From Sipunculus nudus (lineage: Eukaryota; Annelida; Sipuncula; Golfingiida; Sipunculidae), in assembly GCA_026874595.1 (NCBI GenBank), contig CM049319.1:51656917-51720916 (forward strand): a DNA stretch of 64,000 bases, read 5' to 3'. Of this stretch, positions 11,431-22,187 are shown piece after piece; position 1 is the stretch's first letter, and every line of letters begins with the position of its first letter. The notes under the pieces are model-generated. The model searched no databases, was not told the origin of the DNA, and saw only the letters and a list, made by a program, of their open reading frames with translations. A program made the translations under genes and the position numbers.

Positions 11431-12720
11431 AATCTGATAAACATGTTCATCAAGCAATAATATATGACGATATATATCATATTGAGCATTATTATGCATC
11501 ATGTACTAAATAAATGGTATAAATAACATCAAGGTATATATAAAATATAATATGAATAGTAATATATTATTAATAACGTAAGTTACATATAATAATAATA
11601 ATAATAATAACTAGATGTTCTTCCGATAAACAACATGGGTACTACATCTTCATTACTGAATTAATTACACCATTGATATAAAATGTATATAAAAGCCACC
11701 TACTGTGAAAATAATTTGAAGAAATGATGTGACTATAGAAAGTGAAAGTTAACTTAAGATACTGTGCTTTGTGGATTGTCATGGAATAGGAAATAAGGCT
11801 AAAAACAAAGCTAACTTTTCCTACAAGAGCGCAGCGACGATTTGTGTGTCGAATTTGGAGGGAAAATCAGAACGGAAGCAGGTAATTTTTTGTGAAGAAG
11901 AAAACCCAACTCCGTTTTAATTATATATAATATTCAGTACACATGAATTAGTCAAATGGCTGTACCAGATGTGATTATTCAATATTTTGCAAACATTTGT
12001 GAAATCTCACCTCAGTCCATTACACACAACAGCAACTGTTTCAGCATAATCATGTACTGATTGCCCTGAAGCTTGCTTTTCATGTTAATATAGTTCGCTT
12101 TATGATTATAATACTGGTGGCAACTGGCAACATTTGGTTTTTACTATAGTCATTACTGAAATCTTATTGTTGCCAATTTGATTTGCGTTAGATCAAAAGA
12201 CCCTGATCTCAATTTGTCCTGTATAAATATCAGCAAGTATAATTTTCCTTATCTAAAAATGTATTTACTAGTGATACAATTTTCTGGGCCATTTTATTAT
12301 GTCATGGACTATCATTGTTTCAAAAGCCTCGATAAATGCTAAAATATTGCTTAAATAATTAGGGCCCTTCATTCCGTCCATCCGTAAGGGACGTTATCTT
12401 CCGCGTGTAATATCACAAGAACATGTTTGGTCTTTCACAAATTCACAGGGATTATTGGGGCCTATGCGAGCTCCAGACCTGTTGAATTCCGGACCTGTCG
12501 GAATTCGAATATGTCCGCCAGAGCACAATCGGTGATTTCATAGGTCACATTCAAATACACCAATTTCGCGGGGCCTGAAGACCATTGTCCCACCACATCT
12601 AGTTCTGGATCAAAACGCTAACTTTCTTTATATTTTTGGCGAAGAGAATGTGGGGTTACCAGGGATAAAGTGTCCGACAAGAAAGGGCTGCAAAATATAT
12701 AAATAAATATACAAAAATAT
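11431..12720. other. Intergenic DNA, no gene seen
   Basis: AT-rich with one (ATA)n run near 11,590-11,609. No open frame with recognisable motifs and no copy of the repeats named elsewhere. Confidence 0.5.
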
Positions 12721-12727
12721 ATAAATA

Positions 12728-12886
12728 TAAACAGTGAAACCTCGAAATATCGACCTCGATAAAGTGGTCGCATTTTCAAGGTGGTCATCTATGCGAGGTC
12801 TGACATGAAGAACAAAAAAATGATACCGTGAAAAAGTGGTCGTAATTGTGAGGTGAAACGAGGTGGTCGTTAGGCAAGGTATTACT

Positions 12887-12890
<4 letters not shown>
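12728..12890 (+). mobile_element. Pogo/Tigger-like terminal fragment
   Basis: The stretch begins 'cagtgaaacctcgaaatatcg' and goes on with repeated 'gtggtcg' and 'cgaggt' blocks. CAGT-gAACCTCG ends are typical of pogo/Tigger terminal repeats. Related but separate fragments occur at about 13,628-13,670 (aaaacctcaataatacgacc) and 14,920-14,955 (aaaaagtggtcgttactcg). No transposase is present. Family assignment rests on terminal sequence alone. Confidence 0.4.
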
Positions 12891-12892
<2 letters not shown>

Positions 12893-12944
<52 letters not shown>

Positions 12945-13200
12945 TGGAGAGAGAGAGAGAGGGAGAGATTTATACAGCCTCTTTTCAGGTTTCGTGAAAA
13001 TAAACATCCTGGTCTGACAAATCAGATGTAACGAGGTATCACTTTTGTATATATGGAGGGGGAGAGAGAGAGAGAGTTATACAGCATCTTTTCTCACTAA
13101 TTATAAATATTTGAATTATTAACTTATCTTCCCTTAATACAATTTAGTTATGTTTTACGGTTTTTATCATAAAAACTCAAAATGATACATTTGTTTATTA
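12893..13200. repeat. (TA)n, (GA)n and second copy of the GA-linked repeat
   Basis: A pure (TA)n run (12,893-12,942) passes into (GA)n. From 12,985 to about 13,200 the sequence repeats 11,085-11,290 closely (gtttcgtgaaaataaacatc; ttatacagcatcttttctcac; acaatttagttatgttttac). Two copies lie about 1.9 kb apart in direct orientation. Confidence 0.85.
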
Positions 13201-14237
13201 AATGTAATTTTTTTTTAAATAAATGGTCTTTTTCTTGGTTTTCTATTGACCCCTCCCCCTCGCCCCTTCTAAACAAATAAACAATGAAACATGTTAAATT
13301 AAGCGCATTATTCACTAATGAATTATATCTTGAAGGACATTTGTTTCAGGCACTGAGCTTAGAAATATGAAATACAATGTTTTGAAGCACTGGAGGACTT
13401 TACAGGGCATGCCACCGCCTTTAAGAAACCCCAACTTTGTATCTGATGCGACAGTGTCTAGACGGAGTAAAACCACAACAATTCATAAACGATATATGCA
13501 TACGTGTTCTGAAGTTTCTGTCTGGCATTGTTTGAAAACATCATCAGATACAATCAGCGGATATAACGTATATACATATAAATATATAAATTATAAATAT
13601 TTCTAGATTTTATCTGATGAATATATACAGAAAAACCTCAATAATACGACCACCACAGGTTGACCGCATACTGATGGGATTGTCTTAGGTTTGTCTAGCA
13701 AGTCTCTAAAGGCAGCCCATATAACCGCATGTTGAGCTCTGTTACCTTCATTTGCTTGCTTAATACACTTTTTAATTACGGATTAAGATTGCCACGTACC
13801 CTTTGCACAATACCACTACAATTCACACGAATCACTTTGTTCCAAAATATTAAAAAGAAAACTTTATAAGAAAACTTTGAAAAGTTTAGAATATATAAGC
13901 AGACGTATCTTGATACCATATCATAATATATGCATTGAACGCTTGTTCTTTAGCTGCAGATGATATATCATCACCATGAAACATGGTGTCAATCATGCGA
14001 ATACAAATGCAGTATAAACAAAAGGTTCATGAAAAATCCTATTTCCTTTCAAACCGGTCCATGCAAAGTTGCACCTAGCTGAAGCTATATTCCTCCAGCG
14101 CAGAATTTCCATGCAACAAGTCATGGCCGCCTTTGAGTGAATCAACGCTAAGGGCTTATGCATTATAATTGAGACCGTGACGTTAACAAATCTGACCTGG
14201 TCTGCCTTGAACTAATGGTTGGAGTCGGTTCCTTTTT

Positions 14238-14285
14238 CATAATCGATCATCGGTTTGAGCAAACCGACTGATGATCGATTATTAA
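14238..14285. repeat. Near-perfect hairpin
   Basis: The arm cataatcgatcatcggtttg is followed after three bases by caaaccga(ctg)atgatcgattat, its reverse complement apart from a small insertion. The parts 'aaaccgactga' and 'aatcga' recur at 14,584-14,655, so this may be one end of a small inverted-repeat element of about 420 bp. Confidence 0.7.
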
Positions 14286-14659
14286 TCGGTTCTGATAAAT
14301 AAATGCAAAGCCTATATATTTTAATGCCTTCCCGCCGCTATTTTGTAATGTACATTTCGTTAGAAAACTCTCCGCTAATTCTGCAGCTCCCTGCGAGTTC
14401 ACAGATAATAAGTTTAATAAGTCCTCCGTTCTCGCATCTACCGTGTCATACTCAGTTACATACGGAAGTTATATGGGAACACAGTCTCATTATATGAAGC
14501 ATGGAATGTGGTAAAAATGGAAGAATCATTTTTGCTTATAACATAAAGGCATTCTGGAAAGAAAACAATCATTTTTATGATGTAATCGATAGTTGCCTTT
14601 GATAATCGAGCGCTTGAAAGTGGCAGCAAACCGACTGACTTTCGATAAAACTCGATGAA

Positions 14660-15908
14660 CGGCCCATCACTACCTTGAACATGCTTTGACCAGTGTCCTG
14701 TACTTGTTTGATAAGTTCTACTGTACTAATTAGTGATTCAATGATTTATTTTGCGCCGAATCCTCGGTTAAGCCTCGGCAGGCAATGTTTACCCTGTCTG
14801 TGCTTAGCGGTCGCATGAGCACGGGTTTAGGTCACCGTATGGATTAAAATAAGTGCCAACAAAACGGAAGAAAATCGAGGGTTAAGTAAATGAATTATAT
14901 AGAAAGCAAAAAATAGCGGGACCATGGAAAAAGTGGTCGTTACTCGTAATTTGTGTGTGTGTGTTTGTATTTGGAAAAAAATTTTATGCACTGTTACATT
15001 AATTACATAGGGGTTTATTATGGCGATAGCACAACTTGTTTGATGTTCGAGTACCTCACAAATATTTGTTGATGCCTTAAGATTTTGCGAAATATATATT
15101 TATATTTTTTCTCTTTTCATCATCGACATCACTTGAACTGGTATATATTTTTTACAGAAGAAAAACATTTTGTAATTTTTGCTTTTCGCATTACCTTCTG
15201 CTTTTTTGCTTTAACATATACGGTATTAGAATACATTCATAATATACATATAAATATATATTAACAATGATAAAACAAATGAAACCTATCAATGATAAAA
15301 TGTAGGAAGTCATTTTTCCCACTTCTTTGTGTGACTTACCATTTTGTTGTATCTCTCATTCTCTGTTTTTTTATTTAACATTTTCGGTATAGGAATATAT
15401 ACATAATAAACATGTAAATATATAGAACACTGATAAATCAAATGGAGCCAATCAATGATACAATGTAGAAAGTTATTTTCCCAAGTCCTTTGTCTGACGT
15501 TCCATTTTGTGTATTTCTCAACCATCAATCTCTCTAAATATTCAATTTTCCTTCACTTGTATTTTGTTGTAGATGTAACACAAGAATCTCGAAGGTTAAA
15601 ATTATACAAATTTAAATAACAGTAACAACAGATCTATGTAACATTTGTTGTCGATATCGTCAATACATCGCGTATAGATAAGGACAGGACTTATTACAAT
15701 CATGCTTATTCCAGCCTTTTCAAATTATATTTATAAGTTTTTTATAATTTTCAGTGTTTGTTTTTTGTCAAAGCTTGAAATCAATGTGTTGTAGTAATAT
15801 TTTCATTCTAAAATGTTATTTATCCATGTCTTTTTTAGTTTAATCTATATTTATTTCATTTATGTAGCTAGAAAATCCAGGAAATATTTAATATATACCA
15901 AGATAAGA
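14660..15908. other. Intergenic DNA, no gene seen
   Basis: AT-rich. Two related segments (15,180-15,310 and 15,340-15,500) share 'attttcggtat/gcatataccg', 'aatatataaaac.ctgataaa' and 'aatgatacaatgtag.aagt' blocks, so a roughly 165-bp imperfect tandem duplication is likely. No coding motif. Confidence 0.4.
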
Positions 15909-15953
<45 letters not shown>

Positions 15954-16441
15954 ATATTTGCCTTTAAAGTTTTATATTGTATATTTGCCTTTCATATTGC
16001 CTTTTATATTGTATATTTGCCTTTTATATTGTGTATTTTCATAGTATATGTATGTTTTATATCATATGTGTATACTACTGAAATGTTCACTGTACCAAGG
16101 ACCCTATTAAAAATCAGCTTACTATGCTAATTGGGCATCCTGGTAAAATATCTTTGTATTAAATATAAACATTAAAACAACAACAAACCTGTTTGCATTG
16201 TTATGTTCCAGTATCGAAAGTGTACCCGACCAATCCTATTGTGCCCCCGAGGACAATAGATCAGTGTCAGTCTTTCGCATGCTCCCCCCGACACGCACAA
16301 AAAACATAATCTCGTAATCTCGTAAAGTCTCGGCTTTTTAAACCACGCCGTTAGCTTCATTCTAACCACATTCACCTTGTGATCGGGTCGCATCCGGTGA
16401 AACAGACTGTTGTGAATTTACAGTGTTGTTTTTCTTCAGCG

Positions 16442-16489
<48 letters not shown>

Positions 16490-16490
16490 T
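15909..16490 (+). mobile_element. Penelope-like remnant: leader plus 3' region, ORF absent
   Basis: Starts in (TA)n (15,909-15,950). 15,951-16,290 matches the reverse complement of about 42,240-42,545 (gtatatttgcctt, gttccagtatcg, accaatcctattgtgc). From 16,300 it matches the 3' region of the Penelope-like element (aatctcgtaatctcgtaaag, gccgttagcttcattctaac), and it ends in (TA)n at 16,441-16,490. The whole RT/GIY-YIG ORF is missing, so leader and 3' region are fused. It contains a decayed hammerhead motif at 16,370-16,417. Confidence 0.8.
16370..16417 (+). ncRNA. Decayed hammerhead ribozyme motif
   Basis: Stem I strands ATTCAC and GTGAAT, the GAAAC element and the short stem III segment (AGACTGTT) are all in place. 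The conserved CTGATGA core is changed to CTTGTGA, and stem II has lost a base pair. Expected to be inactive. It is recognised by comparison with the copies at 39,366-39,413 and 39,833-39,880. Confidence 0.6.
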
Positions 16491-18800
16491 TGTTACTGGA
16501 TTTGGATTTGGAGTTTACATAAAAAAATCCATATGTTAAAGAGAATGTGAGGGCCCCTAGTTATAAGATTTTTTTAACTCGATAACCCTATCTCCTCTCT
16601 TCATATGTAACACAATGCTTTTCAAGGTCAATTCCACGGAATCATAGAATTTTTAGCCCCTTGAGTACTACATCTGTCCTTCAAAACTGACCCAAAAATA
16701 TTTCCAGCATTGTCTCGAATTTTTCTAAAGACAAATGACTTTGACCTTGGATTTTAAGGTCAAACCTGAAGAAATGTAGGATTTTTGTAAACCTCAGAAA
16801 TTCTTAATAACGGCTTTTCTTTTCTTCAATGTTGATACGCGAATCGTCTCCACCAAGATACTGGACAAGTTCAAACGTGAGACTCTGGTGGCCTTGTCAA
16901 GTGTCAGTATATACTTCTGAAGAAGGCGGTCAATTTAAGACCGGATATGGGTTTATTATCTGGGGATACTATGGCATCTCCGATGCCAGAAATTTCTAGT
17001 TTTTCTTTGTTGGGCCTAATGGATAATTATCAACTGGTACAGTGGAAAAGAGGTTTACCATAGGCTGGTTCGAGGTAACACGGGCACTGATCAGTTATGA
17101 AAATATGAGTTTCATCCTGTCAAGTTTGTGTCAGATGTTTTTACTCAGCAGCTGGTCCATAGGTCACTCGTTCCTAATTATGTTAAAACATTTAGTAATC
17201 TGAAGATGGTTTTGGAGAATAAACTTTGGAGTCTGCCCAGATTATCATATTAGATAACCTAGTCTGTCCTCATCGAGGAAATAACACAAACGATTAACAG
17301 AAAACTGATATTGTTATCAGCATTCCAATAAATGATATAAGTCCTGAAGCAGCAGCGGACCAAGGAACGTAACTGAACTTTGAGAATTGAATTTGGTAAA
17401 ATAGGCTGATAATCTTCATTTATTTGTAAAAAAAACAGATGTAGGTCTTAACCAATCACCAGCTAAAATCAGGATCATAATTTAGGCCGCTATACCCCGG
17501 TCAGGACCATTCCTAATTAGATGCTAGGTCACATATCCTATCTTCCAGGATATCCGCTGTAGAAGAAGCTGAATTTTTGTCTCTTCGACAGATGAGAGTC
17601 TGACGAGATGTACAGATATGCCCCATCTGTTCGAGTGATGTAACACAATAATATACACACTTTATGGTATTTCCCGAGTTCTAAATCATTATAATTATAC
17701 AGCTCGATGTCTATTTGTCTGTGTAGCTGTTTGTATGTTTGCCCCCCCCCCCCCCACACGCACGTAAAAACGAATTTAAGACTTTGCCCTACACAGATGG
17801 TGCAATGGTCTGGTTGGTTGGAGCATGTATGAGATATTTCTAAATACTAAGTTTGATTAGAAGCAAAGCTCTGATTGCACTGAACTGGTAAATATTGAAA
17901 GACCATCTATCTAAAAAGAACACCCTTGAGTGAACCCAGGGCATTCACATTGGTTACAACTGACCTGTATATTCAGACCACTTTTTGTCACTGTGATTTT
18001 TGTGTGACTTCTATGACGAAGGTAAATCGTGGTATTGCCATTATCATGTTGAGATTACATAAGCTCAAGCTGAAGTCATGACTGAATGGCGTAAACACAA
18101 ATTACATAATATATCGCGTTATCTCAGGTTTTATCATTGTCAGTGTGTATGACACAACTGTAGTTTTCTTATAGGAAGCACAATCTCGTTATGATAGATA
18201 AAACCGCAATTATAAACCATAGTATAATAATTTTTGTCGACCAATTTCGTGATATGTTCACGTCCTAGATTTGTCAAAACGTGGTTCACTTGTGGGTTTA
18301 GGTGGTAACGTTTCTTATTAGCGTTTACTGATAACTACATCGTTGGCGAACGTTTAACTCACTGTCGTCATGGTGATGATGGTGATGATTATTATTTACA
18401 AACAAAAATACGTGTTATGAAACAGGAACCAAGACATCGTGCAGAAACAAAATCATGCATACGAGACATGAGCTGACGCAAACTTAACAAGTATTACGTA
18501 CATTATGATCCTATGTAGTATATTTTTATTCGATCAAGATATTGCTACAGTCAATAGGATTTGACTTTGCTGATCTCATACGCAAATAACAGGAACGTTT
18601 TAGAGCTGGTCTATGTATTGTCCGTTTACATCATTATGTAAAGGATTTCATTGTTTACCACGCTGAATTTATAAAATTATTACACCCTTTGCGGTCGGAG
18701 GTAGCTTCTGGCTTCACAATTATTAACAATGAAGGCAATTGTCATGATTCATGGGCTAGTCATGGGCTACTTGTATTTTCACTTATGCGTAATTTTATGA
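16491..18800. other. Intergenic DNA with unrecognised coding-like remnants
   Basis: A 50-codon plus-strand stretch at 16,914-17,063 (starting LLKKAVNLRPDMGLLSGD) has protein-like composition. Nearby frames (KFKRETLVALSSVS just before it; VKFVSDVFTQQLVHRSL about 60 bp after it) look like pieces of the same decayed protein in other frames. I do not recognise the family. A C-run lies at 17,742-17,755. Nothing else is supported. Confidence 0.3.
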
Positions 18801-18809
18801 AAACACATG

Positions 18810-19570
18810 TATACTGTGGTTGCCTTTTTATTCGCCAGATTTTTAATTTCCCGATATTCGCAAATATGAAATAATCGCGAAAATGCAACCCTCGGGAATA
18901 AAATGCCCCATCAACTAAGATAACAAGAGGGGATGATGCATTTGCAGAAACAGATTAGTCATGCGGTAATCGCATAAGATATATCAAGTTTCACCGGTCA
19001 TAAGCGAATTACTGAACCAGAAATGAGCGGGGTATATATTGCAGGATTTGTTTCTAAATTTAAAAGCAATACAAAAATAGCTGTACTTAGACTGTATAGG
19101 TTCTGGTGCAATCACGAAAATGAAACCTTCGCGAAACGCCCAAAAGAAGAAATCGCGAAATTTCAGCCGCGCGAATATAAAGCCAACCACAGTATTACAC
19201 AAATGAATAACCGAATACCGTAGTCGCCTTTTTGTTTGGGAGGGTTTAAATTCGCGATATTCGCGAAACGAAAATTATCTCGAAAATGAAACCTTCGTGA
19301 ATTAGAGGTTAAAGGCAAGTAAAAGGCACAGGTAAAACATTTAAATTTAATATAAATAATAATGAATGTTGTATTTTCAAAGATTGCTGTCTAGTTGATC
19401 GGATCTTTCAGATTGTTACTGTGGGTTCTCGCCCAGTTCCTGCGAAGTTGCGCACATATAATTTAATATAGATTATTCGTATAATAATTGATAAATTTGT
19501 GCAGGCTTGGGTGATCGCGAAATTGGAACCTTCGCGAAACACGAAATTTTAACCCCGCGATTGACCCGAC
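18810..19570. repeat. TTCGCG-rich dispersed repeat fragments
   Basis: Segments built from 'ttcgcgatattcgcgaaa', 'aatgaaaccttcgcgaaac' and 'cgcgaaatttcagccgcgcg' recur at about 18,830-18,900, 19,110-19,200, 19,250-19,305 and 19,510-19,580. Several end in 'accacagtatt'. They stand out from AT-rich surroundings through CpG-rich palindromes, and probably are nested fragments of one MITE family. Confidence 0.6.
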
Positions 19571-19649
19571 CACAGTATTCTTCATGTTCATTGTTTGATG
19601 CAGGTAATTCACTGCAAGTTTTACTGAGCTTCATGCATTGGTTTGATAT

Positions 19650-19885
19650 AATTAGGTATGGTTTCGCCTCTAACTTTTATCATATGTATTGATTTTTTCC
19701 TGAAATCCTTGCAAGAGAAAGCCATAGGTTGTCATGTAGGTCATATATTTACTGGTTGGTTCTCACTTGCTGACAACGCAACTCTAATAGCGTCATCTAA
19801 AGGTATTTTACAGGTTTCCCATGCAAATGAGAGAGATCTATGCAAATTACCTCAAACCCCACGGTATACGTTGGTTCCCTCATAG
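19650..19885 (+). pseudogene. LINE reverse transcriptase palm fragment
   Basis: The plus-strand frame reads VSPLTFIICIDFFLKSLQEK, then IGCHVGHIFTGWFSLADNATLIASS. This matches the segment of LINE RTs from the (G..SP.LF..Y.D.L) helix to the catalytic (YADD..L.A.S) turn. The catalytic AD-D is now ADN and the hydrophobic pattern is partly lost. Nothing recognisable lies upstream or downstream, so it is a short dead fragment unrelated by sequence to the LINE at 21.4 kb. Confidence 0.6.
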
Positions 19886-19889
19886 GTCC

Positions 19890-21430
19890 CCAGGACGTTG
19901 CCTAAGGATAGCCCCTTCTTAGCTTCCAAGAATGCCTTGCCAAGTTGCCAGCTATACAAAACTGTTTCCTGGCCTGGCTCCGCTCAATCCAATGCTATTT
20001 ATAATAAGAACCCTTCTCTTGCATCATTTCTTATTTTTGAAAAAGCTTACTAAAGGGTGGATAGCGCCCGGGCTGTATAGTTGACACAGCCCAAACCGTG
20101 CCCAGCCAGCTCCCTCTGCAATGTGAAAGTGGATAGGTGAGAGGTTTTGAGGTTTATCATGACCAGGTTTGAAGAGACATTTTGAGATAATATAGGTGAG
20201 ATAGCCTAAGCTATGCATTTGTAGATGTCACGCTACACCAAGCGCGAAGGTAAATCCAAGAGACACGATCCAACGTAGCTCCAGATCCCCTTACCGGAGG
20301 CAAGACGAGAACTAAGACGAGCCAGCGGAGCAGCAGCACCCATACCTACTCGATGACCAACGCCATAACCCCCTTATATAAACCGTCAGCCTACAGTTTG
20401 GCGCTTGTCTGGAACCCATACAACGAATGACTGAGATATCTTAGTTTTCATCTTTAGCCATCTCTTATTTACTATATCTAGAAAGTATCAGAACCCATAG
20501 AGCAGAGAACAACTCGTCTGATGTTATAAATACACTGTACTTATTGTCTACAAAGCTTTACGGTCGATAACACTACATATCCTTCAGTCGCCATCTCCAG
20601 ATTTGCTCCGATTTAATATTTTCTTCGTCCGTGCTCCATACTCATGCATAATTGACTGACATTTATCTCAAACTTTTAAGGGAAATTTCTTGGAAAAAAG
20701 ACGAGCAGGGGACGAATTGGAAATTTAAATTGAAATTCATTGATAGCGCCTGGAGACAATTGTGTGGTCAAGCAGAAACACGGAGGGGTGTGGCTGAGGG
20801 TGGATGGTTTGGGGGGAGGGAGGGGGGGGGGGGGACTTGGATGGATAAGTAGCCAGATCCTCCCATGATAAGTTTCAGTAATAGTTCAGTGGGTCCATTA
20901 TATATAAAACTTAATGGATTTCGTTTTGATCGTTTTGGTGTTTCAAAAGGACAGGTATATAGGCAAGTGTGATCACCTATGACTGTTGAGTCCATCATCT
21001 CACTCTATTTTACATTTTGGTTCAAAATAAAATTTCCCAGAAAACCCATCCCGGCAAATAGACTTTTTTAATTTTAAATTCACTTAATTATTACGTAGCT
21101 TTGTTATAGTGTGTGAGTTAACACATTCCACGTAGGTCTGTTTACCAAGACTGTGCGACCAGAAAACTCACAAACAGGAAACATAAAGGGAGAAACACGG
21201 AAGAAGCATCAGGAGGCATGCGCGCTATGTTTATGTTTTGGATCAATGATAGCGCCCGTTGCAAGCTTATTCCCGCTTGTGTATATCTGTAATCATACGA
21301 TTTTAGAACCTTGTATGAGAATAAGCCCCTTTAAGTTTATAGAACTGTGAGGTGAAATGCCAAAGCTATCTGAGACCAACTTTGGTGTTTCATTACAGCA
21401 GGGATGTTTAGAACACATGTACGGGGCTGT
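19890..21430. other. Intergenic DNA, no gene seen
   Basis: Contains a G-run (20,814-20,834) and a TATA-like 'cttatataaacc' near 20,374. No open frame has recognisable motifs. The 5' limit of the following LINE may lie within the last few hundred bases. Confidence 0.45.
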
Positions 21431-21437
21431 TTTATAA

Positions 21438-22151
21438 GTGTATTTCATTAAGCTCTACAACATTTTGCCTAGTTATGATTGTAAAATAAATATTTTCAAT
21501 GTGGTTTCTATTTTAAATAAAAAAGTGCAAGCGCTCTGTTATCTATGTACAGTTATCATAATGTTAACAAGCCACCTCTCGACCCTTGAACAGGAACTGA
21601 ACAATGTTAATGACAGATTATCTAAGGCAGAGGCAGAAAATACAGAACTACGCAATAAATGTGATAAATTAGAAAATCAGTCTAGGCGGAACAACTTGTT
21701 GTTCCATGGTATCCCAGAAAGTAATGGACGGTAAAGCTGGGAAGAATGTGAACAGAAAGTAAAATCAGTAATGAAGGACAAAATGAGAATGAATTCAGAA
21801 ACTGTAGATAATGAAATTAGTATCGAAAGAGCACACCGGTTACCTGTTAAGTCTAGAGATGGAAAGCCAAGACCTGTAATTGTAAAATTTGTGTACTATA
21901 AACAGAAAGAAAGTGTCATGAAACAGGCAAGACAAACATTGAAAGATTCAGATTTCAGAGTATCGCATGATTTTAGTGAACATGTCAGGCTTGCAAGGCG
22001 TAATCTTATCCCCTTTATGGTAAAGGCTAGAGAAGATAACAAAGAAGCTTTCCTATCTTTTGATAAACTTTCTATTGAAGGACAAATGTTCAAATGGGAT
22101 TTTGATTCAAATTCAAAAGTGATGGTAGGGAAAACTAAGAACGATAAATAA
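21438..22151 (+). pseudogene. LINE ORF1 (coiled coil/RRM-type nucleic-acid chaperone), one stop
   Basis: The frame has a heptad-like coiled coil (LSTLEQELNNVNDRLSKAEA ...), then the conserved turn LENQSRRNNLLFHGIPE that opens the RNA-recognition domain of L1-type ORF1 proteins. A single in-frame TAA at 21,732-21,734 interrupts it. Beyond the stop the same frame continues (SWEECEQKVKS ...) through IERAHRLP and PRPVIVKF to the end at 22,151. ORF1 proteins of this type coat LINE RNA and act as chaperones. The true start is uncertain: the sequence before about 21,560 is hydrophobic and not ORF1-like, so the copy may be 5' truncated. Confidence 0.8.
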
Positions 22152-22187
22152 CGGTTAGGCCAGGGTCTGAATGTTTCCAAAACACTT

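Noticed and set aside
15813-16130. Long Ile/Tyr-rich ORFs over TA repeats (also near 34.7, 35.0, 37.3, 39.1 and 59.8 kb)
   Set aside because: They read through (TA)n microsatellites, giving IYIYIY runs, and have no protein domain.
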